Below, piece after piece: positions 1 to 7,136 of a stretch of DNA of 7,857 nucleotides. The position numbers and the translations under genes were made by a program. The first letter of the stretch is position 1, and each line of letters begins with the position of its first letter. Under the pieces are notes generated by a model. It was given only the letters and a program-made list of their open reading frames with translations, had not been told where the DNA came from and did no database searches. The stretch covers positions 1-7,857 of the forward strand of contig MHKO01000014.1 in the NCBI GenBank assembly GCA_001818435.1. The letters run 5' to 3'. This stretch comes from Candidatus Komeilibacteria bacterium RIFCSPLOWO2_02_FULL_48_11. Its GTDB lineage: Bacteria > Patescibacteriota > Patescibacteriia > UBA2169.

Positions 1-40
1 TTCCAAGTTCCATACTCCCGGCATCATATCCCGCCCCGGA

Positions 41-61
41 CCCCGCCGCAAGCGGGCGGGG
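41..61 (-). terminator. GC-rich hairpin after the lipase gene, possible terminator
   Basis: A perfect 7-bp all-G/C stem (CCCCGCC at 41-47 pairing with GGCGGGG at 55-61) encloses a 7-base loop, 9 bases beyond the stop codon of the large minus-strand gene. The position suits a transcript end or an mRNA-stabilising structure. There is no run of T on the distal side in the direction of transcription, so it is not a canonical Rho-independent terminator. It could instead be one copy of a dispersed intergenic GC palindrome. Confidence 0.35.
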
Positions 62-70
62 TATTGAAAA

Positions 71-3000
71 CTAATAAACTATTTCTCTAAATATGTTCCA
101 ATCAAATACCGAACTCGGCATCTTGCCGAAAATCTGTCCAAACCGCTTTAATTCCAATCTCTCTTTGGCAATGTTTCTCGTCTCTGGACGTAAACCATAA
201 GCAATTGTCAAAACAGATTGATTATCTAGCTTGCCATAAATTTTTTTAACAATCACTTGCGCTTCCTGCTCGGATTTTTTACTGCGTTTGATTGGTAATT
301 GATTAGTCGCGATATTAACCGCATCCTGCCAATCATCTGTTGTTTGCGGCAGTTTGCCAAAAGCATATTGATACGAGCGCAGAACTCCGGCCCGCTCTCC
401 CAGGCCCAGTTTATCAGTGCTCTTGGTGCCATAAGTAATAAAGTTTGTGGCCGCTTTGTCTAAAACTAGATTTTTGCCATAATTCTGTACCACCCTGGCT
501 TCCAGACCAGTATCGCGGGTTTTGCCCAGATAATCCAAAAGTGTATCAGTATCAGCCAACGCCAAAGCGTTTAGAATTTCATCTTTAGTGTATTGTTCAT
601 TAGCTGGCCGTTCTATTACTTCACCGAGCACCTGCGGTATTGTTTCAACATTAGGGTTTTGTTTAGGAACTTCTTTATTACCCGAACTTGGCGGTGAAAT
701 AAAGATTACAGCATTCGGAGCGGCCACAATTTCAATAGTCTTGGATTTGGTTGATTCCACATTGCCCGCCCTATCAGTAGCCCGATACTGGATAGTATTA
801 CTGCCTAATGTGGTTATTATAAACGAATTACCGTAAGTATTCCATGTGCTACCGTTATTTAGGCTGTATTCGGTTTTAAGAACACCGGCGTTATCATCAG
901 TAGTGGTTAAATTGACAGTCGCTGATGTTTGGTACCTGTCGCCACCCAAACTATTGCCGAAAACAGCCATGGCGCTTGATGGCTGGGTAATATCAGCCGC
1001 TTGCGTGTTATTGAGCACAGCGCTGACCGATACCGGAGCAAAACTGCCAGTGCCATTCTGGTCAACTGATAAAATAGTGCTTGCTACATCAGTGGCCAAA
1101 GTAACCGTGGCTTCAGTAGCGGTGCTAACCGGCAAATTAGCGTAATAGGCGGATTCTGTAACTTGGCTATCCTCTATTTTTGAAACTCGCAGGCTGAAAG
1201 TGCCACTGCCAGTGCCGTCTAACTCTATTTGATAAGTCTGGCCGCCGGAGGTGGGCAAAAATACAAATTTATTCTCTCCAATCTCTTCATAGGCCACGCC
1301 GGTGATATTGTAGTCAATTTCGCCATTCTCGCCCCGGCCCACATGATTGCCGGATGAATCATAAATATGCAGATTAACCGGACTATGCACCGACACCAGT
1401 TCGCCGGTAACTTTGCAGACCGATGAATCTTGGGTGGCATTGCTGGGCAAAGATAGCATATTGCCGGTAATAATATTATTTACCAATGACTTAATTCCCG
1501 TGGCGCTGGGCATGGTGGCATGCTCAATGCCTTTAAAATAATAAGTCCGACTGCTGTCTATACTAACCGCTTTGGAACTAACCAGAGGAACCGTGCCATC
1601 GCCTTCATGCAACCACATTCCATATTCACCATTGCTTTTCTTGATAACCGTAGTAATGGTGGGCATATCACAACCGTTGATGTTATATGCGTCAATTCCG
1701 GCGATATTAAAATTATCAAGTGAGCTGGAATGGAAACTGTCCGCTGACTGCAAAAGAATCGGGCTTAATCCAAAATCTGTTAAAAACTGTTTTGTCCTAT
1801 CATAATCAAAAACATCATTCTGGGTATGGTCATAGTAATAATATTCCTGGTCTATATAGGCGCGACTGGGCAGTAATTCGTAAATGGCCGGCATGTTTTG
1901 CGAAATATACCGGACCCGTTCCGGATCTAAAAACGGAAACATCAGCTTGACATTCAAATTATCGCCCCACAGCAAGGCCTTGGCCGCCAACGGCGCGCCG
2001 AGATGCGGGGTGCCGATAAAGACCAGTTTATTGACTGAACTGGAGCCATTGTCCACAATATACTGCTTAGTCAAAAGCCCGCCCATGCTATGGGCGATGA
2101 TATCGGCTTTATTGGCTCCGGTTTGGTCTTTAACCGCATCAATTTTATCCTTTAGACTATTGCCGGTTGTTCTGATGTCTAACCGCCAATCATAAGGAAA
2201 AACAAACAAATCAGTATTTTCTTGGTAGCCGGAATTTGTCAATAAGTTAATCAAGCCTTCAAAGACATCCTTTGTTGGTACTGGTTTTCTCACTATATCG
2301 CCAATTGTTACTTGACTGTCGCTAACCGTACCATTAAAATTCATGGCCAAAATATTCATAAAGTCGTCGCCTGGATCAGAAAACATCTGACCTGCGTCCG
2401 GCCAAATTAAGTCATCGCCGTTTTGCATCTCTGTCCCCATAATCCCCGGCACCAAAACCACCGGCAAAAATTTGATTTCAAACGACAGCTCTCCACTTGC
2501 AGGCAACCTGACAGACGAAACACCATCGCTGGCTTCAAAATAATAAGAGAATGAACCTTTGGGGAATGAACCCAGACTTGCCTCATAAACATAAATCCCG
2601 TCCGTAGTGGTAGCCAGCTCATAATATAAACTGTTTATCACAGCGCGGATGTAGTTCGGGGCCGCATTCTCGGGATCGCTATATGAAACCTTGAAAATCG
2701 GCGCGTTTAAGGTTTTGAAACTAACATTCGGCTCCACGCCATCGGTGATGTAACCGCTGGTAGCGGCATAGGATAAAGTTGGTGATTGGTTGGGGGGAAT
2801 TTGCACTGTCCAAGGATCATATAGCACATTGCTGGAAATACTGTTTCCAGTTCCACCTGGATTACTGGTAACAGTCGGGCCGGAATCATCGCCCCACCAG
2901 TTGTGGCGGGCGTCTATCTGGCTGCTGGTATTGGAAATGGCAAAGTGGGTGTTATTGATAAAGGAAGTATTGGAGATAGTCGAGCCAAGCGAGGACGAAG

Positions 3001-4333
3001 AGAGAATAGCGGTGGTGGTTGTGGCTACGGTAGAGCCAGACATAGTAAGAGCCGATGTTCCTTCCATGTAAACGGCGGTATTAGCCAAGCCAATGGTGCT
3101 GGTGGCTATGGTCAGGGAGGAATTTTTCAGATGCAACAGCACATTGTCCGTGGTGGCATAGAACACGCCGTTAAAATCATCCGAGTAATTGCCGCCATAG
3201 CGGACAGTGGCATATTCCAATACCGAGTTTGACGAATTCTCAAAATACAACCCGCCCCAGTCACCGGCCGCCGGAGACGAGCCACTACCGTCATTATTAC
3301 TGTCCCCGCCGACTGTATCATCCCGCAAGGAAGTGAACACAATCGGCGCTTCGGCCGTGCCATGGGCCAGGAGACGGCCGGAAATCTCCAGCCGCGAATC
3401 CGGATAAGCGCCATATTCGCCTTTGACCACCACGCCCGGAGCAATGGTCAAAGTAACACCGGTGGGAATACTAATATCATTGTCCAGCACATAGGCCGCA
3501 TTGCCGATCTTAGGCCAAGTGGCGTTGGCGCTGACCGTCGCGCCGGTTAGATTGATCACGGATTTGGTATTGGCCACAACCGCGTTGGTAAAAGCTAAAG
3601 TATTACCCACAGACAAAACCGCCACTCCGTCCGCGCAGTTGCTAATTGTCGGATTGGTGATAGTAACATTACTGCCCGCAATGGTGGAGTAAATGCCATA
3701 ATCATTGCTAGTGTCTAGGGTGATATTGGTAATGGTGGGGCTGGCCGGCTGGTTCAGGCGCAGGCCGCTTTGGGCCGAATGTTTGATTGACACATCTACC
3801 AGGCTGGCGGTGCTGTTGTTTTTAATCTCGATTCCGCCGTAAGACTGGTAGATATTGGCGCTATAGCGCACTTCAACATGGGAAAGTTCAGACGCGTCCG
3901 CGTCCAGAACAATGCCCCGCCAATCACCGGCCAGAGGAGAAGTAGCATCCCCATTAGTATCGCCGGAGGCAGTGTCATCATAATAGGAAGTGAAGATAAT
4001 CGGCGCATCACTGGTGCCATTGGCGATAATCTTACCCCCTCCGGACACATTAAGGCCGTTATACCTTTGGTTAAAATGGTCTGGGGTGAATTTGACTACC
4101 ACCCCAGGGTCAATCGTCAAAGTTGCCGTCACATCCAGCCAGGCCCAGCCGGATATGACATAGGGCGAACCAGCCACGGTCCAGGTGGTTGGGGTGTTAA
4201 TATCCACGCTTGGAGCGTAGAGGTTGGTGCGGGCTTGGGCGCTGTTAACATTCGCGAGCAGAACCACAAAAAATACCACCAACAGTAACAGCGGCTTCAG
4301 CCCAATGGCAAATTTCCCCCCGCGATTGTCCAT
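71..4333 (-). CDS. Secreted beta-helix / LCAT-PGAP1-type lipase mosaic protein
   Basis: This 1420-aa exported protein probably hydrolyses or transfers acyl esters outside the cell. Residues 1-34 are a signal peptide (basic start, hydrophobic 14-27, AQA before Arg35). Residues 45-510 are a right-handed beta-helix built as two copies: GVVVK at 77-81 and 300-304, the APIxFTS segment near 110-116 and 329-335, AGDW at 135-138 and 356-359. It closes with the HNWWGDDSGP motif (477-486). Residues 515-620 look Ig-like. The hydrolase domain spans about 622-955: LVPGIMGTEM (627-636) resembles the LCAT/PGAP1 oxyanion strand, the nucleophile elbow AHSMGG gives Ser749, followed by GTPHLGAP (774-781), GDGTVPL (Asp912) and His938, all as expected for an active lipase-like enzyme. 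Beta modules follow (980-1205; about 1130-1200 resembles an OmpL47/Ig-like repeat), then a charged helical end (1245-1420). No sortase signal or C-terminal membrane segment is visible. The ATG at 4333 is set by the signal peptide. Substrate is unknown; phospholipid or another lipid ester is a guess. Confidence 0.9.
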   Translation of the reverse strand: MDNRGGKFAIGLKPLLLLVVFFVVLLANVNSAQARTNLYAPSVDINTPTTWTVAGSPYVISGWAWLDVTATLTIDPGVVVKFTPDHFNQRYNGLNVSGGGKIIANGTSDAPIIFTSYYDDTASGDTNGDATSPLAGDWRGIVLDADASELSHVEVRYSANIYQSYGGIEIKNNSTASLVDVSIKHSAQSGLRLNQPASPTITNITLDTSNDYGIYSTIAGSNVTITNPTISNCADGVAVLSVGNTLAFTNAVVANTKSVINLTGATVSANATWPKIGNAAYVLDNDISIPTGVTLTIAPGVVVKGEYGAYPDSRLEISGRLLAHGTAEAPIVFTSLRDDTVGGDSNNDGSGSSPAAGDWGGLYFENSSNSVLEYATVRYGGNYSDDFNGVFYATTDNVLLHLKNSSLTIATSTIGLANTAVYMEGTSALTMSGSTVATTTTAILSSSSLGSTISNTSFINNTHFAISNTSSQIDARHNWWGDDSGPTVTSNPGGTGNSISSNVLYDPWTVQIPPNQSPTLSYAATSGYITDGVEPNVSFKTLNAPIFKVSYSDPENAAPNYIRAVINSLYYELATTTDGIYVYEASLGSFPKGSFSYYFEASDGVSSVRLPASGELSFEIKFLPVVLVPGIMGTEMQNGDDLIWPDAGQMFSDPGDDFMNILAMNFNGTVSDSQVTIGDIVRKPVPTKDVFEGLINLLTNSGYQENTDLFVFPYDWRLDIRTTGNSLKDKIDAVKDQTGANKADIIAHSMGGLLTKQYIVDNGSSSVNKLVFIGTPHLGAPLAAKALLWGDNLNVKLMFPFLDPERVRYISQNMPAIYELLPSRAYIDQEYYYYDHTQNDVFDYDRTKQFLTDFGLSPILLQSADSFHSSSLDNFNIAGIDAYNINGCDMPTITTVIKKSNGEYGMWLHEGDGTVPLVSSKAVSIDSSRTYYFKGIEHATMPSATGIKSLVNNIITGNMLSLPSNATQDSSVCKVTGELVSVHSPVNLHIYDSSGNHVGRGENGEIDYNITGVAYEEIGENKFVFLPTSGGQTYQIELDGTGSGTFSLRVSKIEDSQVTESAYYANLPVSTATEATVTLATDVASTILSVDQNGTGSFAPVSVSAVLNNTQAADITQPSSAMAVFGNSLGGDRYQTSATVNLTTTDDNAGVLKTEYSLNNGSTWNTYGNSFIITTLGSNTIQYRATDRAGNVESTKSKTIEIVAAPNAVIFISPPSSGNKEVPKQNPNVETIPQVLGEVIERPANEQYTKDEILNALALADTDTLLDYLGKTRDTGLEARVVQNYGKNLVLDKAATNFITYGTKSTDKLGLGERAGVLRSYQYAFGKLPQTTDDWQDAVNIATNQLPIKRSKKSEQEAQVIVKKIYGKLDNQSVLTIAYGLRPETRNIAKERLELKRFGQIFGKMPSSVFDWNIFREIVY

Positions 4334-4339
4334 GCGTTA

Positions 4340-4367
4340 ATTATAGCTTCAGAGGGAGAAAAATCAA
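4340..4367 (-). promoter_or_regulatory. Promoter of the lipase gene, probably leaderless
   Basis: On the minus strand TTGATT (4367-4362) is followed after 16 bases by a perfect TATAAT (4345-4340), which ends only six bases before the ATG at 4333. Transcription would then start at or next to the A of the start codon, giving a leaderless mRNA. No Shine-Dalgarno sequence lies close enough to the ATG to argue otherwise. The promoter lies in the 37-base gap after the SWIM gene, so the lipase gene can be expressed independently of it. Confidence 0.6.
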
Positions 4368-4370
4368 TAT

Positions 4371-5108
4371 TTACATCTTCTTATCAAGGAGTCGAACCAG
4401 CGGCTCTTCCCAGCCGAAACAAGTTTCTCTGTTCGCTAAAGCGCCGAACATTTTAAGGCAGGCAGAATCAAGTTTAGCGTACTCTTCCAGCACAGCCACG
4501 GTTTGCTCCATAAATACGCCCACCGTGCCGTCGGAATCATCAATGCCGCCGCGGCAGAGTTTGTCGTCAAGCCGCAAAAGCATAGCAATTAGCAATTGCG
4601 CCGTTTGTTCGCTCACCGGCAAGTCAGATACGATTTTGGCCAGACGATTGCATCCTTCCGAGAGAGAGTTTTGATAAGAAAACCAAAGGCGGGATGGGCC
4701 TTCATAGGCTTTAATATGCCGCGTGGCGCCGGTAATGGATTTTTTAACGCAGGACAGCTCGGTTTTGCTTAATGTTCCTAACTTACCGCTACAAGTCAAT
4801 TGTGTTATGGGGCGCTTGTCCTCGTCAGTCAGTGATTGGCCATCTTTAACCGCGTAAATGGCCACAGCCACCAGGTGTTTGCAGAGCGTGTCGTTTTGCC
4901 CAAGATAACAGTCGCAATTTCCTTTATCATAATGCCGATTATCCACATAAACTCTATACGGTCTTGTCCCTAAGACAACAGCAAAATAGCCGTTCAATTC
5001 TTCTTTGAATTTTGTTACTTTATCGCTCTCATACAATCCAACCGCTTTTTCAAATGTCGGGCCGTCAGTGGCGAATTTGATTTTGTCCAGATCATATTTT
5101 GGAGGCAT
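4371..5108 (-). CDS. SWIM zinc-finger domain protein
   Basis: A 245-aa protein with the SWIM zinc-finger signature CxCx8CxH at Cys65, Cys67, Cys76 and His78 (NCDCYLG...LCKHLVAVAI), preceded by strand-rich sequence (FAVVLG, YRVYVDN) typical of the module. SWIM domains bind zinc and mediate DNA or protein contacts, and are often partners or parts of SWI2/SNF2 ATPases; no such ATPase is in the window. Residues 100-245 are mostly helical and match no family I recognise. There is no signal peptide, so it should be cytoplasmic. It is co-oriented with the lipase gene 37 bases downstream, but that gene has its own promoter, so a functional link is not implied. It is divergent from the LexA-methyltransferase gene. 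No convincing Shine-Dalgarno or promoter was found upstream of its ATG. Confidence 0.85.
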   Translation of the reverse strand: MPPKYDLDKIKFATDGPTFEKAVGLYESDKVTKFKEELNGYFAVVLGTRPYRVYVDNRHYDKGNCDCYLGQNDTLCKHLVAVAIYAVKDGQSLTDEDKRPITQLTCSGKLGTLSKTELSCVKKSITGATRHIKAYEGPSRLWFSYQNSLSEGCNRLAKIVSDLPVSEQTAQLLIAMLLRLDDKLCRGGIDDSDGTVGVFMEQTVAVLEEYAKLDSACLKMFGALANRETCFGWEEPLVRLLDKKM

Positions 5109-5165
5109 ATTATTTCGGTTTTTGCCCCGCTCTACTACGCGGCCGCAGTCTTATTTTTAAGGGGG

Positions 5166-5201
5166 TGTGGATAATAATAAGCTATTTATAGTTGTGGAAA
5201 A
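5166..5201 (-). promoter_or_regulatory. Pair of DnaA-box-like sequences in the divergent intergenic region
   Basis: Reading the minus strand, 5174-5166 is TTATCCACA, the exact consensus DnaA box, and 5201-5193 is TTTTCCACA, one mismatch from it. They share orientation, lie 27 bp apart start to start, and flank an A/T-rich stretch. A second exact TTATCCACA lies at 4939-4947 on the plus strand inside the SWIM gene. They could mark DnaA-dependent regulation of the divergent genes or part of an origin region. No dnaA or dnaN gene is in the window and there is no larger box cluster, so an origin is not claimed. Confidence 0.35.
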
Positions 5202-5203
5202 CT

Positions 5204-5233
5204 AAACTTGCCTGGTTTCTATTTTCTTTCTAT
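5204..5233 (+). promoter_or_regulatory. Candidate autorepressor operator overlapping the methyltransferase promoter
   Basis: Two kinds of symmetry overlap the promoter. One is a dyad AAAC (5204-5207), 7 bases, GTTT (5215-5218), centred on the -35 box and loosely extended outward by GAAAA and TTTTC. The other is a direct repeat TTTCTAT at 5216-5222 and 5227-5233, 11 bp apart, about one helical turn, running into the -10 box. Either could be bound by the LexA domain of the downstream protein. Neither matches the known LexA boxes of Escherichia coli (CTGT-N8-ACAG) or Bacillus (GAAC-N4-GTTC), so the assignment rests on position alone. Confidence 0.25.
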
Positions 5234-5236
5234 AAT
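5208..5236 (+). promoter_or_regulatory. Strong sigma70-type promoter of the LexA-methyltransferase gene
   Basis: TTGCCT (5208-5213) is separated by exactly 17 bases from a perfect TATAAT (5231-5236). Transcription should begin near 5243, leaving a leader of about 25 bases before the ATG at 5268. This rules out the in-frame TTG at 5208 as a start codon, because it is the first three bases of the -35 box and would lie upstream of the transcript. The sequence CCTGG (5211-5215) overlaps the -35 box and matches CCWGG, the target of MvaI; the target of this locus is unknown. Confidence 0.75.
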
Positions 5237-5267
5237 TATACTAAATCAAGATAATCCGTCAAGCACT

Positions 5268-7136
5268 ATGCGCGGCAAAAAACAAAAACCAATCTTAGAA
5301 TTTGTAAAATCATACTCAAAAAAGAACGGATACGCCCCCTCGCTTGAAGAAATCAAGCGGAAATTTGAATTTGCTTCTGTTTCAACCGCCCATTATCACA
5401 TCAAAAAGTTGCAGGAAGCCGGATTATTGAAAAAAGAATACAACCAGCCGCGGGGCATGTCAGCCACAAAGCAGAAAACTGCCGTTGAGGTACCCCTTGT
5501 CGGACTTATAGCGGCTGGCGAACCAATAGAGGCAGTCGAGGCGCCAGGGGAAACCATCAGCATCGCAAGAGATGAAATAAGTTTAACCGGTAGGCATTAC
5601 GCATTGCGTGTGTCAGGAAGCAGTATGATTGATGAGGGGATTTTTGACGGCGATATTGTGGTAATACGACAGCAGGAAACTGCATACGACGGCCAGACCG
5701 TGGTTGCGATTATTGACGATAATGAAGCAACGCTCAAAAAACTATACCGAGAAAAGGATAGATTTAGGCTACAACCAGCAAACCCTTCGCTATTTCCCTT
5801 TTATAGAAAAGAGGTTGAAGTCAGGGGAGTTGTAGTAAAGATTATACGCAACCTTGAGCCGCAAATTGAAAAAGCTCCAGAAAAAAACGAAAAATACTCA
5901 AGACGAATAGATTACTCATGGGATTTCCGCGGTGAACGCACAAAATCATATACGCACGGAATACATACCTATCCGGCAATGTTCATACCTCAAGTAGCAC
6001 GGAGATTGCTGGAAATATATAGTAAAAAGGGTGATACTATCTGCGATATTTTTTGCGGGTCCGGAACCGCGCTCGTTGAAAGCCGCTTGCTCGGGCGCAA
6101 TGCGTATGGAGTTGATCTAAATCCGTTAGCTATTTTTTTGGCAAGAGCAAAAACAACGCCTATTGACCCAAAAACAATAACTCGCGAATACTATTCATTG
6201 CTTGATAGGGTAGATAAGATAAAAGATAAAGACATTGAAAAGCCGGAGTTTAACAATTTAAATTTTTGGTTCAAGCCAAAGGTTATTACAGAATTAGCAA
6301 AGATTAAAAAAACAATATTTGAGATTGAAAATGAAAATATAAAAAATTTTTTTCTTGTCGCTTTTAGTGAGATCGCGCGCTATTCGTCAAATACTAAAAA
6401 TGGAGAATTCAAACTGGTGCGCAGAAAAGGCGAGAAATTAGACAGCCATAACCCTAACGTGTTGGAACTTTTTAAAAAGAAAACCGGAATCAATATACAG
6501 GGGATGACGAATTTTTACCGGGACGTTGATGAAAAAACATGGGTTAAAATAATACAAGGCGATTCCTCAAAGGCTAACGGAATTCAAAATAGTTCAATTG
6601 ATTGTATTATTACCTCGCCGCCGTACGGCGACAGCAGGACGACGGTTGCCTATGGACAATTCTCGCGCCTCTCGGCGCAATGGATAAACATTTTTAAGAA
6701 CCCAAACGACGCCTCCGGGGTTGATAATGAATTATTGGGCGGTCGGGCGTCTCACGGTTTAGAGCATGCGCTTGATTCTTATTACCTCAAAGACGCTTTA
6801 GGCAAAATAAAAAAGAAAGACGAGAAGAGGGCAAGAGACGTGTTAAGTTTTTATATCGGATTGAACGATTGCATAAGCCGATCCTACGAGATGCTAAAAC
6901 CAGGAAAGTATTTTTGCCTAGTGATTGGAAATCGTTTAGTAAAACAAGTAAGAATACAAACTGATTTTATTATTGCTGAATTGGGTGAAAAAATGGGTTT
7001 TACGTGCGAGGATATTTTTGTAAGGAATATTCCGGGCAAAAGAATGCCAATCAAAAATTCTCCCACCAACATTGTGGGAGCGCTAGAGGAAACCATGACC
7101 AAAGAGAGTATCGTGGTGTTGCGAAAGCCTAAATGA
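5268..7136 (+). CDS. LexA repressor fused to a DNA methyltransferase (probably N4-cytosine)
   Basis: A 622-aa protein joining two complete modules. Residues 1-200 are LexA: a winged HTH (about 1-65, with GYAPSLEEIKRKF and STAHYHIKKLQ helices), the self-cleavage site Ala83-Gly84 (GLIAAGEP), nucleophile Ser119 in SGSSM and general base Lys157 in ATLKKL. These match Escherichia coli Ala84-Gly85, Ser119 and Lys156, so RecA-stimulated autocleavage looks intact. A charged linker (about 200-215) leads to a class I methyltransferase: HTYPAMF (232-238), SAM-binding motif I DIFCGSGT (260-267), acidic motif II GVDLNP (281-286) and catalytic TSPPY (449-453). TSPPY favours N4-cytosine methylation, though adenine is not excluded. 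The 300-440 stretch may hold target recognition. Motif I precedes motif IV, unlike the beta-class order. The frame is continuous with no sign of an assembly join. The ATG at 5268 was chosen because the upstream TTG lies in the promoter and LexA homology begins here. It faces the endonuclease gene, overlapping it by 8 bp. It likely represses itself and protects host DNA. Confidence 0.93.
   Translation: MRGKKQKPILEFVKSYSKKNGYAPSLEEIKRKFEFASVSTAHYHIKKLQEAGLLKKEYNQPRGMSATKQKTAVEVPLVGLIAAGEPIEAVEAPGETISIARDEISLTGRHYALRVSGSSMIDEGIFDGDIVVIRQQETAYDGQTVVAIIDDNEATLKKLYREKDRFRLQPANPSLFPFYRKEVEVRGVVVKIIRNLEPQIEKAPEKNEKYSRRIDYSWDFRGERTKSYTHGIHTYPAMFIPQVARRLLEIYSKKGDTICDIFCGSGTALVESRLLGRNAYGVDLNPLAIFLARAKTTPIDPKTITREYYSLLDRVDKIKDKDIEKPEFNNLNFWFKPKVITELAKIKKTIFEIENENIKNFFLVAFSEIARYSSNTKNGEFKLVRRKGEKLDSHNPNVLELFKKKTGINIQGMTNFYRDVDEKTWVKIIQGDSSKANGIQNSSIDCIITSPPYGDSRTTVAYGQFSRLSAQWINIFKNPNDASGVDNELLGGRASHGLEHALDSYYLKDALGKIKKKDEKRARDVLSFYIGLNDCISRSYEMLKPGKYFCLVIGNRLVKQVRIQTDFIIAELGEKMGFTCEDIFVRNIPGKRMPIKNSPTNIVGALEETMTKESIVVLRKPK
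7053..7080 (-). terminator. Intrinsic terminator of the HTH-endonuclease operon, inside the methyltransferase gene
   Basis: On the minus strand a perfect 7-bp stem (CTCCCAC at 7080-7074 pairing with GTGGGAG at 7066-7060), loop of 7, is followed by AATTTTTG, giving a five-T run at 7057-7053. It lies about 49 bases past the endonuclease stop codon. On the plus strand the same hairpin has no following T-run, so it should act only on transcripts of the endonuclease operon. It is encoded within methyltransferase codons 598-604 of the 622-codon gene. Confidence 0.55.

Noticed and set aside
2049..2057. TTGTCCACA as a further DnaA box
   Set aside because: It has one mismatch, lies inside the lipase coding region, and is 3 kb from the other boxes. 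A single near match is expected by chance.
588..3692. Several plus-strand open frames of 60-110 codons across the lipase gene
   Set aside because: They are antisense to a long, well-supported gene, overlap one another, and have low-complexity or implausible products with no recognisable domain.
5134..5149. GC palindrome containing GCGGCCGC upstream of the SWIM gene, as an operator
   Set aside because: It stands out in the sequence, but the flanking arms match only imperfectly and nothing ties it to a regulator.
5208..5267. TTG at 5208 as the start of the LexA-methyltransferase protein, adding 20 residues
   Set aside because: The TTG is part of the -35 box of a near-consensus promoter, so it would not be in the mRNA. 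The extra residues do not resemble LexA, whose homology begins at the ATG at 5268.
5109..5267. A classical SOS box upstream of the LexA fusion
   Set aside because: I looked for CTGT-N8-ACAG and GAAC-N4-GTTC type sites and found neither. Only weak, position-based operator candidates remain.
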